A stretch of 8,114 bases of DNA from an uncultured bacterium (GCA_900553205.1 USCK01000083.1:1-8114); one strand, 5' to 3'; shown: positions 1 through 7,015, counted from the first letter of the stretch. Notes: generated from the sequence alone by a model not told the origin. Translations and numbers: made by a program.

Positions 1-23
1 GCCACTGCGTGGCTCGCAATGAC
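1..23. repeat. GC-rich palindrome at window edge, possible REP-like element
   Basis: Bases 1-13 form a perfect small inverted repeat (GCCAC, loop TGC, GTGGC). It continues into TCGCAATGAC, so the right arm is GTGGCTCGCAATGAC. If the element is symmetrical, the missing left arm GTCATTGCGAGCCAC lies just outside the window. Its base composition is clearly richer in GC than the surrounding DNA. The CATTGCGAG core resembles dispersed intergenic palindromes found in many AT-rich bacterial genomes; this is from memory of such repeats, not a search. It lies downstream of the glycosyltransferase-like gene and might also serve as a transcription-ending structure, but no T-run is visible. Confidence 0.35.
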
Positions 24-43
24 TTTGTCAGAAAGTGAATAGG

Positions 44-79
44 CTCTTAATAACTTAGTTACTTAACTCTTATTAACTT
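44..79. repeat. Short imperfect direct/inverted repeat downstream of the first TPR gene
   Basis: CTCTTAATAACTT (44-56) and CTCTTATTAACTT (67-79) match at 12 of 13 positions. Within them, TTAATAA (47-53) and TTATTAA (70-76) are also inverted copies that could pair, with a small AGTT/AACT stem inside (57-60 with 65-68). This lies directly after the stop codon of the minus-strand gene ending at 81. It is AT-only in its arms and lacks a following U-tract, so it is at best a weak terminator. The repeat could be chance in AT-rich DNA. Confidence 0.2.
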
Positions 80-80
80 C

Positions 81-1730
81 TTATAACAAACACTCCAACA
101 TCTCTTGGAACACATTATTCCAACTGTTACTATGGGTTTGTTTAAATATCGTTACCGAATCGTACCATTCAGTTGTTTTATCGTTTCCAAACCAGCGCCA
201 ATCTGCGCAATATGGCAAAATTAAATATGTTTTTACACCCAAAGCCCCTGCAAGGTGAGCAATCGAAGTGTCAACTGTTATCATAGTATCTAAGTTCTTT
301 AAAGCCCCTGCAGTATCATCAAAGGACTTGAAGGTACTGCCCAAATCAATGAGATGTGGGTATTTTTTGTATTTATCTAAAGATGGATTTACTTGAAAAG
401 AATAAACACTTGCATTCTCAAGGTTTATAATATCTTCAAACAATTCAATATTCAGTGTCCTGTGGAGTTGTTCTCTCAAGTTTGTAGCGCCTGCTTCCCA
501 ACATATTCCGATTTTTTTCTTAGGTGTATCAAAATACTTTGTTTTGTAGTCCTCTATTTTCTTTGTATCAGGCAACATATAGCTATCTTTATATGGAATA
601 TTTTTAAACCCTTTATTCAAGTAATAAATACAACTTGCAAGCATTACAGATTTGTCATAACGAGGGAATTTGAAATCCTTGTTATTTGGATAAAATTGTA
701 TTTTTTTATATTTAGCAAACGAACGTTTAAACAGATTATACAAAGGCTCTGCTACCATTACTTTTATTTGTTTAAACTTCTTTTCTAAAAATGGCAGATA
801 TCTCGAAAACTGTATCTGGTCGCCTATACCTTGGTCGCCATATACAAAAAGAGTTTCGTTTTTGTATTCCCCACCCTTCCAAGGTCGTTTGAACATAGAG
901 TACCAATCAATATCGTCTTGATTATTTTTATCTGCATCAACATAATACTTATAACCCTTTTTAAACTGTTTGTTAGAAAGATAATATGATGCAAATAAGA
1001 AATTCAAACCTTTTCTGTCAGGCATGATTTTTTTTGTTTTTTTAAGATAATAATATGCTTTTTTTTGAGTTTTTGTATCTTTAGCATAACTTATTGCAAG
1101 GTTGATATAAGCGCCTGCTTTATCGCCACATTTTGCCATTATTCTATATGATTCTCTTGCAAGTTTTTCATCACCATATAAAGTTTCAGCCTGTAGCCCG
1201 TTTAAAAACCAACCGTTTGGATATTTTGGGTTCAATCTCAAAAGTTTTTTGCAGTATTGTTCACTTTCTTTAAATAATCCGATTTGCAAAGAACTGTACC
1301 CCAAATTGTACAAGAATGTTTCATTAGTCGGGTATTGTTTGTGTGCCTCAAGAGAATATTTGTATGCTCTGTGAAAATCTTTGCTGTTTGCACAAGATAT
1401 AATTATCGCATGATATAGTTCAAACGCAGGTTTTTCATTTATTGCTTCTTCAAGATAAGGGATAGCAGAACTTAGTTTTGTCAAAACAAATTTTGACAAC
1501 CCTATATACGAAACTATAGCCTTGGAAGGTGTGATTTTGTATGATTTTTCAAGATATTTTTCTGCTTTTTTGTAATTCTCAAGGTTAAAGTACAACAGCC
1601 CCAAAAACGAAAGCACAGAAGCATTGTCAGGAAAGGCTTTAAGAAGCTCTAAATATATTTTCTCAGCTTTTTTGAACTCTTTCTGTTTTGTATATGATAC
1701 TGCTTGTTTTATTTGTTCTACTAATTCCAT
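81..1730 (-). CDS. TPR protein with C-terminal GT9-like (heptosyltransferase-type) glycosyltransferase domain
   Basis: This 549-residue protein is probably cytoplasmic: no signal peptide or membrane segment is visible. Residues about 1-265 are degenerate TPR helix pairs, clearest at 35-68 and 134-168. Residues about 290-549 look like a GT-B glycosyltransferase domain of the heptosyltransferase/GT9 type often found fused to TPRs. Visible motifs are the glycine loop GDQGIGDQIQFSRY (298-311), CWEAG (410-414), HR (423-424), DTSIAHLAGALG (487-498), WRW (511-513), and the WY...FKQ tail (522-531). The expected role is sugar transfer from a nucleotide-activated donor, with the TPRs choosing the acceptor; donor and acceptor are unknown. 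The start is supported by an N-terminus shared with both neighbouring TPR proteins. The gene begins 13 bp after the stop of its paralogue and appears to have its own promoter (1738-1767). No Shine-Dalgarno precedes the ATG. Confidence 0.8.
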   Translation of the reverse strand: MELVEQIKQAVSYTKQKEFKKAEKIYLELLKAFPDNASVLSFLGLLYFNLENYKKAEKYLEKSYKITPSKAIVSYIGLSKFVLTKLSSAIPYLEEAINEKPAFELYHAIIISCANSKDFHRAYKYSLEAHKQYPTNETFLYNLGYSSLQIGLFKESEQYCKKLLRLNPKYPNGWFLNGLQAETLYGDEKLARESYRIMAKCGDKAGAYINLAISYAKDTKTQKKAYYYLKKTKKIMPDRKGLNFLFASYYLSNKQFKKGYKYYVDADKNNQDDIDWYSMFKRPWKGGEYKNETLFVYGDQGIGDQIQFSRYLPFLEKKFKQIKVMVAEPLYNLFKRSFAKYKKIQFYPNNKDFKFPRYDKSVMLASCIYYLNKGFKNIPYKDSYMLPDTKKIEDYKTKYFDTPKKKIGICWEAGATNLREQLHRTLNIELFEDIINLENASVYSFQVNPSLDKYKKYPHLIDLGSTFKSFDDTAGALKNLDTMITVDTSIAHLAGALGVKTYLILPYCADWRWFGNDKTTEWYDSVTIFKQTHSNSWNNVFQEMLECLL

Positions 1731-1737
1731 TGAGTTT

Positions 1738-1767
1738 ATTCTATCACTTATTTTTTGTTTCAGTCAA
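1738..1767 (-). promoter_or_regulatory. Sigma-70-type promoter for the TPR-GT gene at 81-1730
   Basis: Reading the minus strand, TTGACT (1767-1762, five of six to TTGACA) is followed by an 18-bp spacer and TAGAAT (1743-1738, five of six to TATAAT). The -10 is preceded by TGA, an extended -10 (TGn) element. The promoter overlaps the 3' end of the upstream paralogue. Seven bases separate the -10 from the ATG at 1730, so transcription would start at or next to the start codon, giving a leaderless message. It implies that the gene can be expressed independently of its upstream neighbour. Confidence 0.55.
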
Positions 1768-3354
1768 TTCTGCGATTATATTGTCAATCACGTTGTTCCA
1801 AGAATTTTTAGAGGTTTGTTTGAATATTGTGACAGATTTATACCATTCAGTTGTTTTGTCGTTATCAAACCATCTCCAATCAGCATAGTATGGGAGTAAT
1901 AAAAATGTTTTTAAACCCATTCCACCTGCTAAGTTGGCAACAGAGGTATCAACTGTCACAATAATATCCATAGCTTTTAAGTATGTTGCTGTATCATAAA
2001 AATCCTTGAAATCTTTGCCTAAATCAACAATCGGGTATTTTTTAAACTCATTACTTGATGCTCCAACCTGAAAAGAATAAAAATTAAAGTCTTGTTCAAA
2101 CAACTTTGCAAACTCGTTTATATTAACAGAACGATGTATTGTTGTTCGCAAATCCGAATTGCCTGCTTCCCAACACAAACCTATTTTCAATTTGTTTGAT
2201 TTGATATGGCTTTGGGGTGCATCTATATATTTATCAGCCATTGGAATATGTCCAAAATCCATATTGAGATAATACGGAAGTTTAGATAATGCCACTGAAT
2301 AATCATAATCAGGTATTTCTGTTACAAATTCCACATCAAAATTTTTTTCAAAAAGTCGTTTTAAATTTGGATAAACAAAAACCTTTACTTGTTTGAATTT
2401 GTTTTTTAAAAACGAAGCATATCTCATAAACATAATATGATCGCCATAAGCCAAATCTGGAAATACAAAGATAGTCTTATCTCTATGAGTTTTGCCGTCC
2501 CAAAGATTTTTTAATTTTCTTACATCGCTTGAGTCATTTTGTTTCAAATAATATTTGTATCCTTCATTAAATTTCCTTTGCTTAAAAAAATTATGAGCAA
2601 GCGCAAGCAAAACTGTTTCGTTATTAGGGAGTAGTTTAAGTGCTTTATTAAAATATTTGCTTGCAAGGCTGTATTTATTGGTTTTGGAATAGCTTATACC
2701 CAAGTCATAGTATTCAGAAGGTGTGCCACCACTATATTTTATTGCTCTTTTGTAGCATTTTTGAGCTTCTTCTTCGTTACAATACAGACATTCTTGCAGA
2801 AGTCCGGCATGTGACCAAGCTTTTGAGAATTTTTTATCTTGTTTGAAACAGTCTGACAAATATTTTTCGCTCTCTGTAAATTTGCCCAAATACAAACAAG
2901 CAATCGAAGAATTTAGCAAAATCTCTTTAGAAAAAGGAAAACTTTTGAGCGCTTTTGAACAGTATTCGTACAAATCCACTGCACATTTATTATTGTTAGT
3001 CGTAGTCAAAGAAGCTAACATATCCGTCAAATGAATATAGTTTTTCAAATCAGGTTTGATATTGATTAGATTGGTATATAGAGGAATAGCCTGTTCATAT
3101 TTTCTAAGATTGTATTTTGTTAAGGCAAGTCCTGACAGTATTGTTTCTGTTTGGCTGACAGAATATGCTTTTTCAAAAGTTTTTTCGGCATCAATATTTC
3201 TTTTGCTTGTTAAATACAAATATCCTAAAAACGATAATATAATTGAGTTTTCCGGTTGTTGCTCTAAGAGTTTAATGTATATTTTTTCTGCCGAAATATA
3301 ATCCTGTTTCTTCACAAAATCGAGGGCTTGATTAATTTGTTCAGCTATTTCCAT
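1744..3354 (-). CDS. TPR protein with divergent GT9-like domain, paralogue of the gene at 81-1730
   Basis: This 536-residue protein shares the layout of its downstream neighbour: TPR helix pairs over about residues 1-270 (clear copy at 213-246), then a GT-B/GT9-like domain. No signal peptide or membrane segment is visible. Conserved points include CWEAG (394-398), HR (407-408), WRW (493-495) and a nearly identical WY-SVTIFKQT-NSWNNV tail. Two motifs have changed. The glycine loop reads PDLAYGDHIMFMRY (299-312), and DTSxAHLAG has become DTSVANLAGGMG (469-480), with Asn474 in place of the His. In GT9 enzymes this region contacts the sugar-nucleotide phosphates, so activity or donor use may be altered or lost; this is inference. 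The frame is intact, so it is not an obvious pseudogene. The ATG at 3354 is supported by the shared N-terminus MEIAEQINQA. A good promoter lies six bases upstream and no Shine-Dalgarno is visible. Confidence 0.78.
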   Translation of the reverse strand: MEIAEQINQALDFVKKQDYISAEKIYIKLLEQQPENSIILSFLGYLYLTSKRNIDAEKTFEKAYSVSQTETILSGLALTKYNLRKYEQAIPLYTNLINIKPDLKNYIHLTDMLASLTTTNNNKCAVDLYEYCSKALKSFPFSKEILLNSSIACLYLGKFTESEKYLSDCFKQDKKFSKAWSHAGLLQECLYCNEEEAQKCYKRAIKYSGGTPSEYYDLGISYSKTNKYSLASKYFNKALKLLPNNETVLLALAHNFFKQRKFNEGYKYYLKQNDSSDVRKLKNLWDGKTHRDKTIFVFPDLAYGDHIMFMRYASFLKNKFKQVKVFVYPNLKRLFEKNFDVEFVTEIPDYDYSVALSKLPYYLNMDFGHIPMADKYIDAPQSHIKSNKLKIGLCWEAGNSDLRTTIHRSVNINEFAKLFEQDFNFYSFQVGASSNEFKKYPIVDLGKDFKDFYDTATYLKAMDIIVTVDTSVANLAGGMGLKTFLLLPYYADWRWFDNDKTTEWYKSVTIFKQTSKNSWNNVIDNIIAELTETKNK

Positions 3355-3360
3355 AAGGAA

Positions 3361-3389
3361 ATGATAGCATTTTTTCTTATGTTAAGCAA
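3361..3389 (-). promoter_or_regulatory. Sigma-70-type promoter for the TPR-GT gene at 1744-3354
   Basis: On the minus strand, TTGCTT (3389-3384) is followed by an exact 17-bp spacer ending in TGC, then TATCAT (3366-3361, five of six to TATAAT). The TGC makes it an extended -10. Only six bases (TTCCTT) separate the -10 from the ATG at 3354, and they hold no Shine-Dalgarno. The predicted transcript therefore starts at or beside the A of the start codon. Its -35 overlaps that of the divergent promoter on the other strand. Confidence 0.55.
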
Positions 3390-3411
3390 ACCATAATTTT
3401 TGTAATATAAT
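3382..3411 (+). promoter_or_regulatory. Promoter for the all-TPR gene at 3418-5175
   Basis: A perfect TATAAT lies at 3406-3411, followed by six bases (TAAACT) and then the ATG at 3418. The -35 is weak: TTAAGC (3382-3387, 18-bp spacer) or TAAGCA (3383-3388, 17-bp spacer), each matching three of six. No Shine-Dalgarno lies before the ATG. The spacing again predicts a message that begins at the start codon. The -35 shares bases with the -35 of the divergent promoter for 1744-3354. Confidence 0.5.
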
Positions 3412-3417
3412 TAAACT

Positions 3418-5175
3418 ATGGATATTTTAGAAGAAGTAAACAATTTAATTGCAGAGAGCGAGTTTGCGAAAGCAAAACACAAACTTTTGCAAATAATGGC
3501 AGAAAACGGTACAACCCTAGCCTCAACAAAGCTCTTGGGCTTGGTAAATGTAAATCTCGGTTGTTATGACGAAGCTCGTCAAAATTTTGAAGAAGTTGTT
3601 GAGCAAGAAAAAGAAGATGCAACCTCTTGGTTTTATTTGGGCAACTGTTATGACAAACTTAAAAAACTTGAGCAGGCAAAAGATGCGTATCTCAAGGTTA
3701 TTGAACTAAGAGAAAATTACCTTGATGCGTACAAAAGCGTTTGTATTGTACTTATGCAACTTGGTGAAGAAGAAAAAGCTATTGAGCTTGCCGAAAAGGC
3801 AAAAGAAATTGACTCAGAAGATTATACATACGAATACCTTATAGGTACTGCTTATGTAGCACTAAGACAGTATGATGACAGTATTGCTCATCTGGAAAAG
3901 GCATTAGAGCTTGCGCCTGACCATTCTCAGATATACGGCAATTTAGGTACTGCATATCTTCTAAAAAACGACCAAACAAAATCTATTGAAATGTACAAAA
4001 AAGCTATAGAGCTTGAACCTGAAAACGCAGAAGCATTATACAACTTGGGTTCTTTATACCAAATTCAAAATAACCACAGTGAAGCGTGTGTTTGTTTTGA
4101 AAAATCTTATGCTCTCAAAAATGATGAAAAATCTCTTGTAGGTTTAACTCTTTCAGAGTTTAAAGGTGGTAATTATCAAAAAGCGATAGAGCACTACAAA
4201 GCTCTTGTTGTTGCGCACCCTGAAAAAGATTCTTATCAATACAACTTGGCAGTTTGTTATGAACAAATCAGAGATTTTGACTGCGCAATCTCGATTCTTA
4301 AACAACTTGTTGCAAAAAATCCAAAATCTGTTAATATGGCGCAAAAACTTGCAGGTTTGTATATGGAAACAAGAGATTTGAGAAACGCAAAAGAATTGTA
4401 TGACAAAGTCATATTAAAAAATTCTCCGACTGCAAATACTTTGTATCAGTACGCAATAATATCTTCTCAATTATATGATACTGATACTGCAGAAAGAATT
4501 TTCAAAAAAGTTATTGGAATGAATCCAGACAATGCACTTGCGCACAAGGATTTGGGTGTTATATATTTAAACAAAAGATTGTTTGATTATGCAGAAGATG
4601 AGTTCAAAACAGCATTGAACCTCGCACCTGATAATTATGATATCGTATTTGAATATGCAAATTATCTCTACAGTGTTGCTAAATACAAGGAAGCTGATGA
4701 ATATTATGAAAAAGCTCTATCTATAAGTGATGATGTAATTGCCAAAACTTTGCGAGCAATGAATAAAATTGAGCTTAACGAGTTGGATAAAGCAAAAGAG
4801 CTTATTGATTCAGCATTGAAACAAGAACCTCATCATGAATATATCCAGTTTATGGCAGGCAGAATCTATTTTGCATTGAAGGAATATGATACAGCAAAGA
4901 GATTTTTGATTCATTCTATCGAACAAAACCCTGATATTGAGTCAAAGAACCTTTTGGCATTGACATATTTTGGGTTGAAGGAATACAAAAACGCAAACAA
5001 TATTTTTGAGAACTTGTTGACAAAAAATCCTGATAATATTTCTTTGTTATACAATTCTGCTCAATGTTATGAAAACCTTGGTGAAAAAGATAAAGCCTTG
5101 GAAAAATTGTACAAGTTGACAGATATATTCCCTGAACATGAAGAAGCTCAAGAAATGATACGACGCCTGTCATAG
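3418..5175 (+). CDS. All-TPR repeat protein, about 16-17 repeats
   Basis: This 585-residue soluble protein consists almost entirely of tetratricopeptide repeats. Repeat-ending prolines fall at a steady period of about 34 residues (167, 201, 268, 302, 337, 370, 404, 471, 505, 538, 572). Textbook copies begin at residues 168 (DHSQIYGNLGTAY...), 202 and 370. TPR solenoids are protein-binding scaffolds; no catalytic domain, signal peptide or membrane segment is visible, so a specific function cannot be named. The N-terminus (MDILEEVNN) resembles those of the two TPR-glycosyltransferase genes across the divergent spacer. This supports the chosen ATG and suggests a common origin. The context suggests, but does not show, that it works with those proteins. 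It ends 27 bp before a strong terminator hairpin and is likely monocistronic. No Shine-Dalgarno precedes its start. Confidence 0.85.
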   Translation: MDILEEVNNLIAESEFAKAKHKLLQIMAENGTTLASTKLLGLVNVNLGCYDEARQNFEEVVEQEKEDATSWFYLGNCYDKLKKLEQAKDAYLKVIELRENYLDAYKSVCIVLMQLGEEEKAIELAEKAKEIDSEDYTYEYLIGTAYVALRQYDDSIAHLEKALELAPDHSQIYGNLGTAYLLKNDQTKSIEMYKKAIELEPENAEALYNLGSLYQIQNNHSEACVCFEKSYALKNDEKSLVGLTLSEFKGGNYQKAIEHYKALVVAHPEKDSYQYNLAVCYEQIRDFDCAISILKQLVAKNPKSVNMAQKLAGLYMETRDLRNAKELYDKVILKNSPTANTLYQYAIISSQLYDTDTAERIFKKVIGMNPDNALAHKDLGVIYLNKRLFDYAEDEFKTALNLAPDNYDIVFEYANYLYSVAKYKEADEYYEKALSISDDVIAKTLRAMNKIELNELDKAKELIDSALKQEPHHEYIQFMAGRIYFALKEYDTAKRFLIHSIEQNPDIESKNLLALTYFGLKEYKNANNIFENLLTKNPDNISLLYNSAQCYENLGEKDKALEKLYKLTDIFPEHEEAQEMIRRLS

Positions 5176-5201
5176 TGGGTAAAGAGGTAAAGTTTATATA
5201 G

Positions 5202-5239
5202 AAATAATCCCTGCTATAATTGCAGGGATTATTTTTTTT
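5202..5239. terminator. Rho-independent terminator between convergent genes
   Basis: A perfect 13-bp stem pairs 5202-5214 (AAATAATCCCTGC) with 5222-5234, around the 7-nt loop TATAATT. A run of eight T (5232-5239) overlaps the end of the stem. This is a classic terminator for the plus-strand TPR gene ending at 5175. On the minus strand the hairpin is followed only by a weak TTATTTCTAT stretch, so termination of the nadA-rlmB-sigma operon (ending at 5265) is possible but less certain. An outer inverted repeat, AAAGTTTA (5189-5196) with TAAACTTT (5251-5258), nests around the main hairpin. Confidence 0.88.
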
Positions 5240-5264
5240 GTCATTTTATTTAAACTTTGTTATA

Positions 5265-6251
5265 TTACCCTTTGATATAATTTTTCAAATTCGATGAAAT
5301 ATCTTTATTTTTGCAAAGTTTTTTAAGTTTTGATATTGCTCTGTTTTCGATTTGACGGATTCTTTCTCTTGACACATTATATATTGAACCGATTTCTTCA
5401 AGAGTTTTCTTGTTGCCGTCATTATCCAAGCCATAACGCAAGATAAGAATATCACGTTCTTTAGGGCTAAGCTGGTCTAATATATGTCTTGTATCTTCCA
5501 ACAAGTTTTCATCAGAAACTCTGGAATCAGGTGACATTGTAGATTCATCAACAATATAGTCAATAATTTTGTTTGCGTCATCTTTTTGATTAGTAGGAGT
5601 ATCAATACTAATTGTAGATTGTGCAGATTTGATGATAGAGTTCATTTTTTTCAAGCTCAAGCCAAGACTATCGGCAACCTCTTGTTTTGTTGGAACTCTG
5701 CCGAGTTTTGTTGTCAAATCAATAGTTTCTTTTTTGATTTTTGTTAAAGAGTCAATCAAATGAATAGGCAGTCTGATAATTCTAGCCTTGTCTGCGATTG
5801 CTCTTGTAATTGATTGTTGAATCCACCAAGTTGCATAAGTTGAGAACTTGTAGCCTTTGGTATAATCAAATTTTTCGGTCGCTCTGATAAGACCCATATT
5901 CCCTTCTTGAATAAGGTCTAAGAACGAAAGTCCTCGTCCAATATATTTTTTTGCAATACTTACTACCAAACGCAAATTAGCGTTGATTAAAATTTTGCGA
6001 GATAAGTTGCAGTTTTCGTCTTTGATTTTTCTTGCAACTTCATGTTCTTCTTCTGATGATAACAATGGTATTTTACCGATTTGTTGCAGGTATATTTTTA
6101 CGGAGTCGTCAGAATTTACGACTGATAAATTTTCAGAGTTTTTTGGTTCTTCAATAACTACTGAATCAGAATCAAGTTTTTCGAAATCAACTCCTTCATC
6201 AGAAATTTCTCCGAAGTTTAAGTCAATTTTTTCCATATTATCTGTGTTCAT
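5265..6251 (-). CDS. rpoD: RNA polymerase primary-type sigma-70 factor (RpoD/SigA)
   Basis: This 328-residue sigma factor directs RNA polymerase to promoters. Residues 1-47 are an acidic, variable tail in place of region 1.1. Region 1.2 begins near DSVKIYLQQIGKIPLL (49-64). Region 2 spans about 84-160, with DLIQEGNMGLI (112-122) and the YATWWIQQSITRAIAD segment (139-154). Region 3 follows to about 215. Region 4 is about 250-315, with the helix-turn-helix TLEEIGSIYNVSRERIRQIE (283-302). By alignment to E. coli sigma70, the -10 contacts Gln437 and Thr440 correspond to Gln146 and Thr149. The -35 contacts Arg584, Glu585 and Arg588 correspond to Arg295, Glu296 and Arg299. His455 of region 3.0 is kept (His164), while Glu458 is Asp167. 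It therefore probably reads TTGACA/TATAAT promoters. A group 2 sigma is the alternative. The start is decided by a Shine-Dalgarno inside the preceding gene, which it overlaps by one base. Confidence 0.9.
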   Translation of the reverse strand: MNTDNMEKIDLNFGEISDEGVDFEKLDSDSVVIEEPKNSENLSVVNSDDSVKIYLQQIGKIPLLSSEEEHEVARKIKDENCNLSRKILINANLRLVVSIAKKYIGRGLSFLDLIQEGNMGLIRATEKFDYTKGYKFSTYATWWIQQSITRAIADKARIIRLPIHLIDSLTKIKKETIDLTTKLGRVPTKQEVADSLGLSLKKMNSIIKSAQSTISIDTPTNQKDDANKIIDYIVDESTMSPDSRVSDENLLEDTRHILDQLSPKERDILILRYGLDNDGNKKTLEEIGSIYNVSRERIRQIENRAISKLKKLCKNKDISSNLKNYIKG

Positions 6252-7006
6252 TATTGATTCTCCCTTCTGTTTTGTAAGCGTTGTCTTACGGCTTCAAATA
6301 CTATGATAGCTGTTGCAGCAGAAACATTCAAAGAATTAAAATCTTTTAACATTGGAATCTTAACCTTGTAGTCTGACATTTTTAACAATGATTTAGATAC
6401 CCCTGCATGCTCTGCACCCATTATCAAGACATAATTCATGTCTGAATAACTGATGTCATAACAAGTATCTTTTGAATCTGCGTCAGTTGCTATTACCCAC
6501 CAGTTGTGTTTTTGTAGTTTTTGAATTGAGGAAGACAGGCTATTTACTTTTATGATAGGAATGTGATTCACTGCTCCAGCCGAAGTTTTTTCAACGACAG
6601 ATGTAATAGGTGAATTTCTGCGAGAAGGAATCATTATTCCGTCAATCCCTGCGCAAACACAGGTTCTGATTATTGCACCGATGTTGTGTACATCTTCCAC
6701 GCCGTCAAGCACAACCAAAGAAGCGTTTTCTGTATGAGTTTCAATGAAATCATCTAAATCAGTGTATTTGATAGGTGATATCATTGCAATTACGCCTTGA
6801 TGATTGTATTCGTTATGGTTGGCAAACTTATCCTTGCCTACAAACTGATAAACAATTCCGTTTGCTTGAGCAAGTTCTTTTATTTTTTCGATTTTAGTAT
6901 CTGTATGGATATTTTTAGAGATAAGAATTTTGTTTATCTCTCTTTTGCCTGAGGTTAATGCTTCTATTATTGCATTTTTCCCATATATAAAATCTGTATT
7001 TTCCAT
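6251..7006 (-). CDS. rlmB: RlmB-like 23S rRNA (guanosine-2'-O-)-methyltransferase, TrmH/SpoU family
   Basis: This 251-residue SPOUT methyltransferase is expected to use S-adenosylmethionine to methylate a ribose 2'-OH in 23S rRNA (G2251 in E. coli). The small N-terminal substrate-binding domain (about 5-79, starting FIYGKNAIIEAL) distinguishes RlmB-type members from short TrmH or TrmL proteins. The catalytic SPOUT domain shows all three motifs: DGVEDVHNIGAIIRT (101-115) with the conserved Asn and Arg, VLIMGAEHAGVS (193-204), and IPMLKDFNSLNVSAATAI (217-234), which contributes to the knotted cofactor site. His200 sits where many members have Gly in GxEG, a common variation. Length is normal. 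It lies 11 bp after nadA and overlaps the sigma gene by one base, so the three form one operon. The exact target nucleotide could differ from E. coli's. Confidence 0.87.
   Translation of the reverse strand: MENTDFIYGKNAIIEALTSGKREINKILISKNIHTDTKIEKIKELAQANGIVYQFVGKDKFANHNEYNHQGVIAMISPIKYTDLDDFIETHTENASLVVLDGVEDVHNIGAIIRTCVCAGIDGIMIPSRRNSPITSVVEKTSAGAVNHIPIIKVNSLSSSIQKLQKHNWWVIATDADSKDTCYDISYSDMNYVLIMGAEHAGVSKSLLKMSDYKVKIPMLKDFNSLNVSAATAIIVFEAVRQRLQNRRENQ
6260..6266 (-). promoter_or_regulatory. Shine-Dalgarno for the sigma factor, inside the end of rlmB
   Basis: AAGGGAG on the minus strand lies 8 nt upstream of the sigma factor ATG (6251-6249), within the last codons of the methyltransferase gene. 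The upstream stop and downstream start share one base (TAATG). This arrangement favours translational coupling of the two genes. Confidence 0.75.
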
Positions 7007-7010
7007 AATT

Positions 7011-7015
7011 CACCT
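7011..7015 (-). promoter_or_regulatory. Shine-Dalgarno for rlmB
   Basis: AGGTG on the minus strand lies 4 nt before the ATG at 7006, in the 11-bp gap after the nadA stop codon. It fixes the start and contrasts with the SD-less starts of the TPR genes. Confidence 0.65.

Noticed and set aside
393..788. 131-codon open frame on the plus strand
   Set aside because: It lies antisense inside the TPR-GT gene. The translation is rich in Cys, Phe and Ile with no recognisable motif, as expected for the reverse of an AT-rich TPR gene.
1624..1899. Plus-strand open frames across the junction of the two TPR-GT genes
   Set aside because: They are antisense to well-supported conserved C- and N-terminal coding sequence, and have no homology signal or ribosome-binding site.
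2661..3301. Several short plus-strand open frames
   Set aside because: They are all antisense within the TPR region of the second GT gene, and their hydrophobic translations reflect the complement of Lys/Glu/Asn-rich codons.
4916..5173. Minus-strand open frame reading up to the end of the all-TPR gene
   Set aside because: It is antisense to regular TPR repeats with clear 34-residue periodicity. It also has no promoter or Shine-Dalgarno.
5983..6306. Plus-strand Ser/Phe-rich 107-codon frame over the start of the sigma gene
   Set aside because: It overlaps conserved sigma regions 1.2 and 2.1 and the rlmB C-terminus on the other strand. The Ser richness is the complement of the acidic sigma tail.
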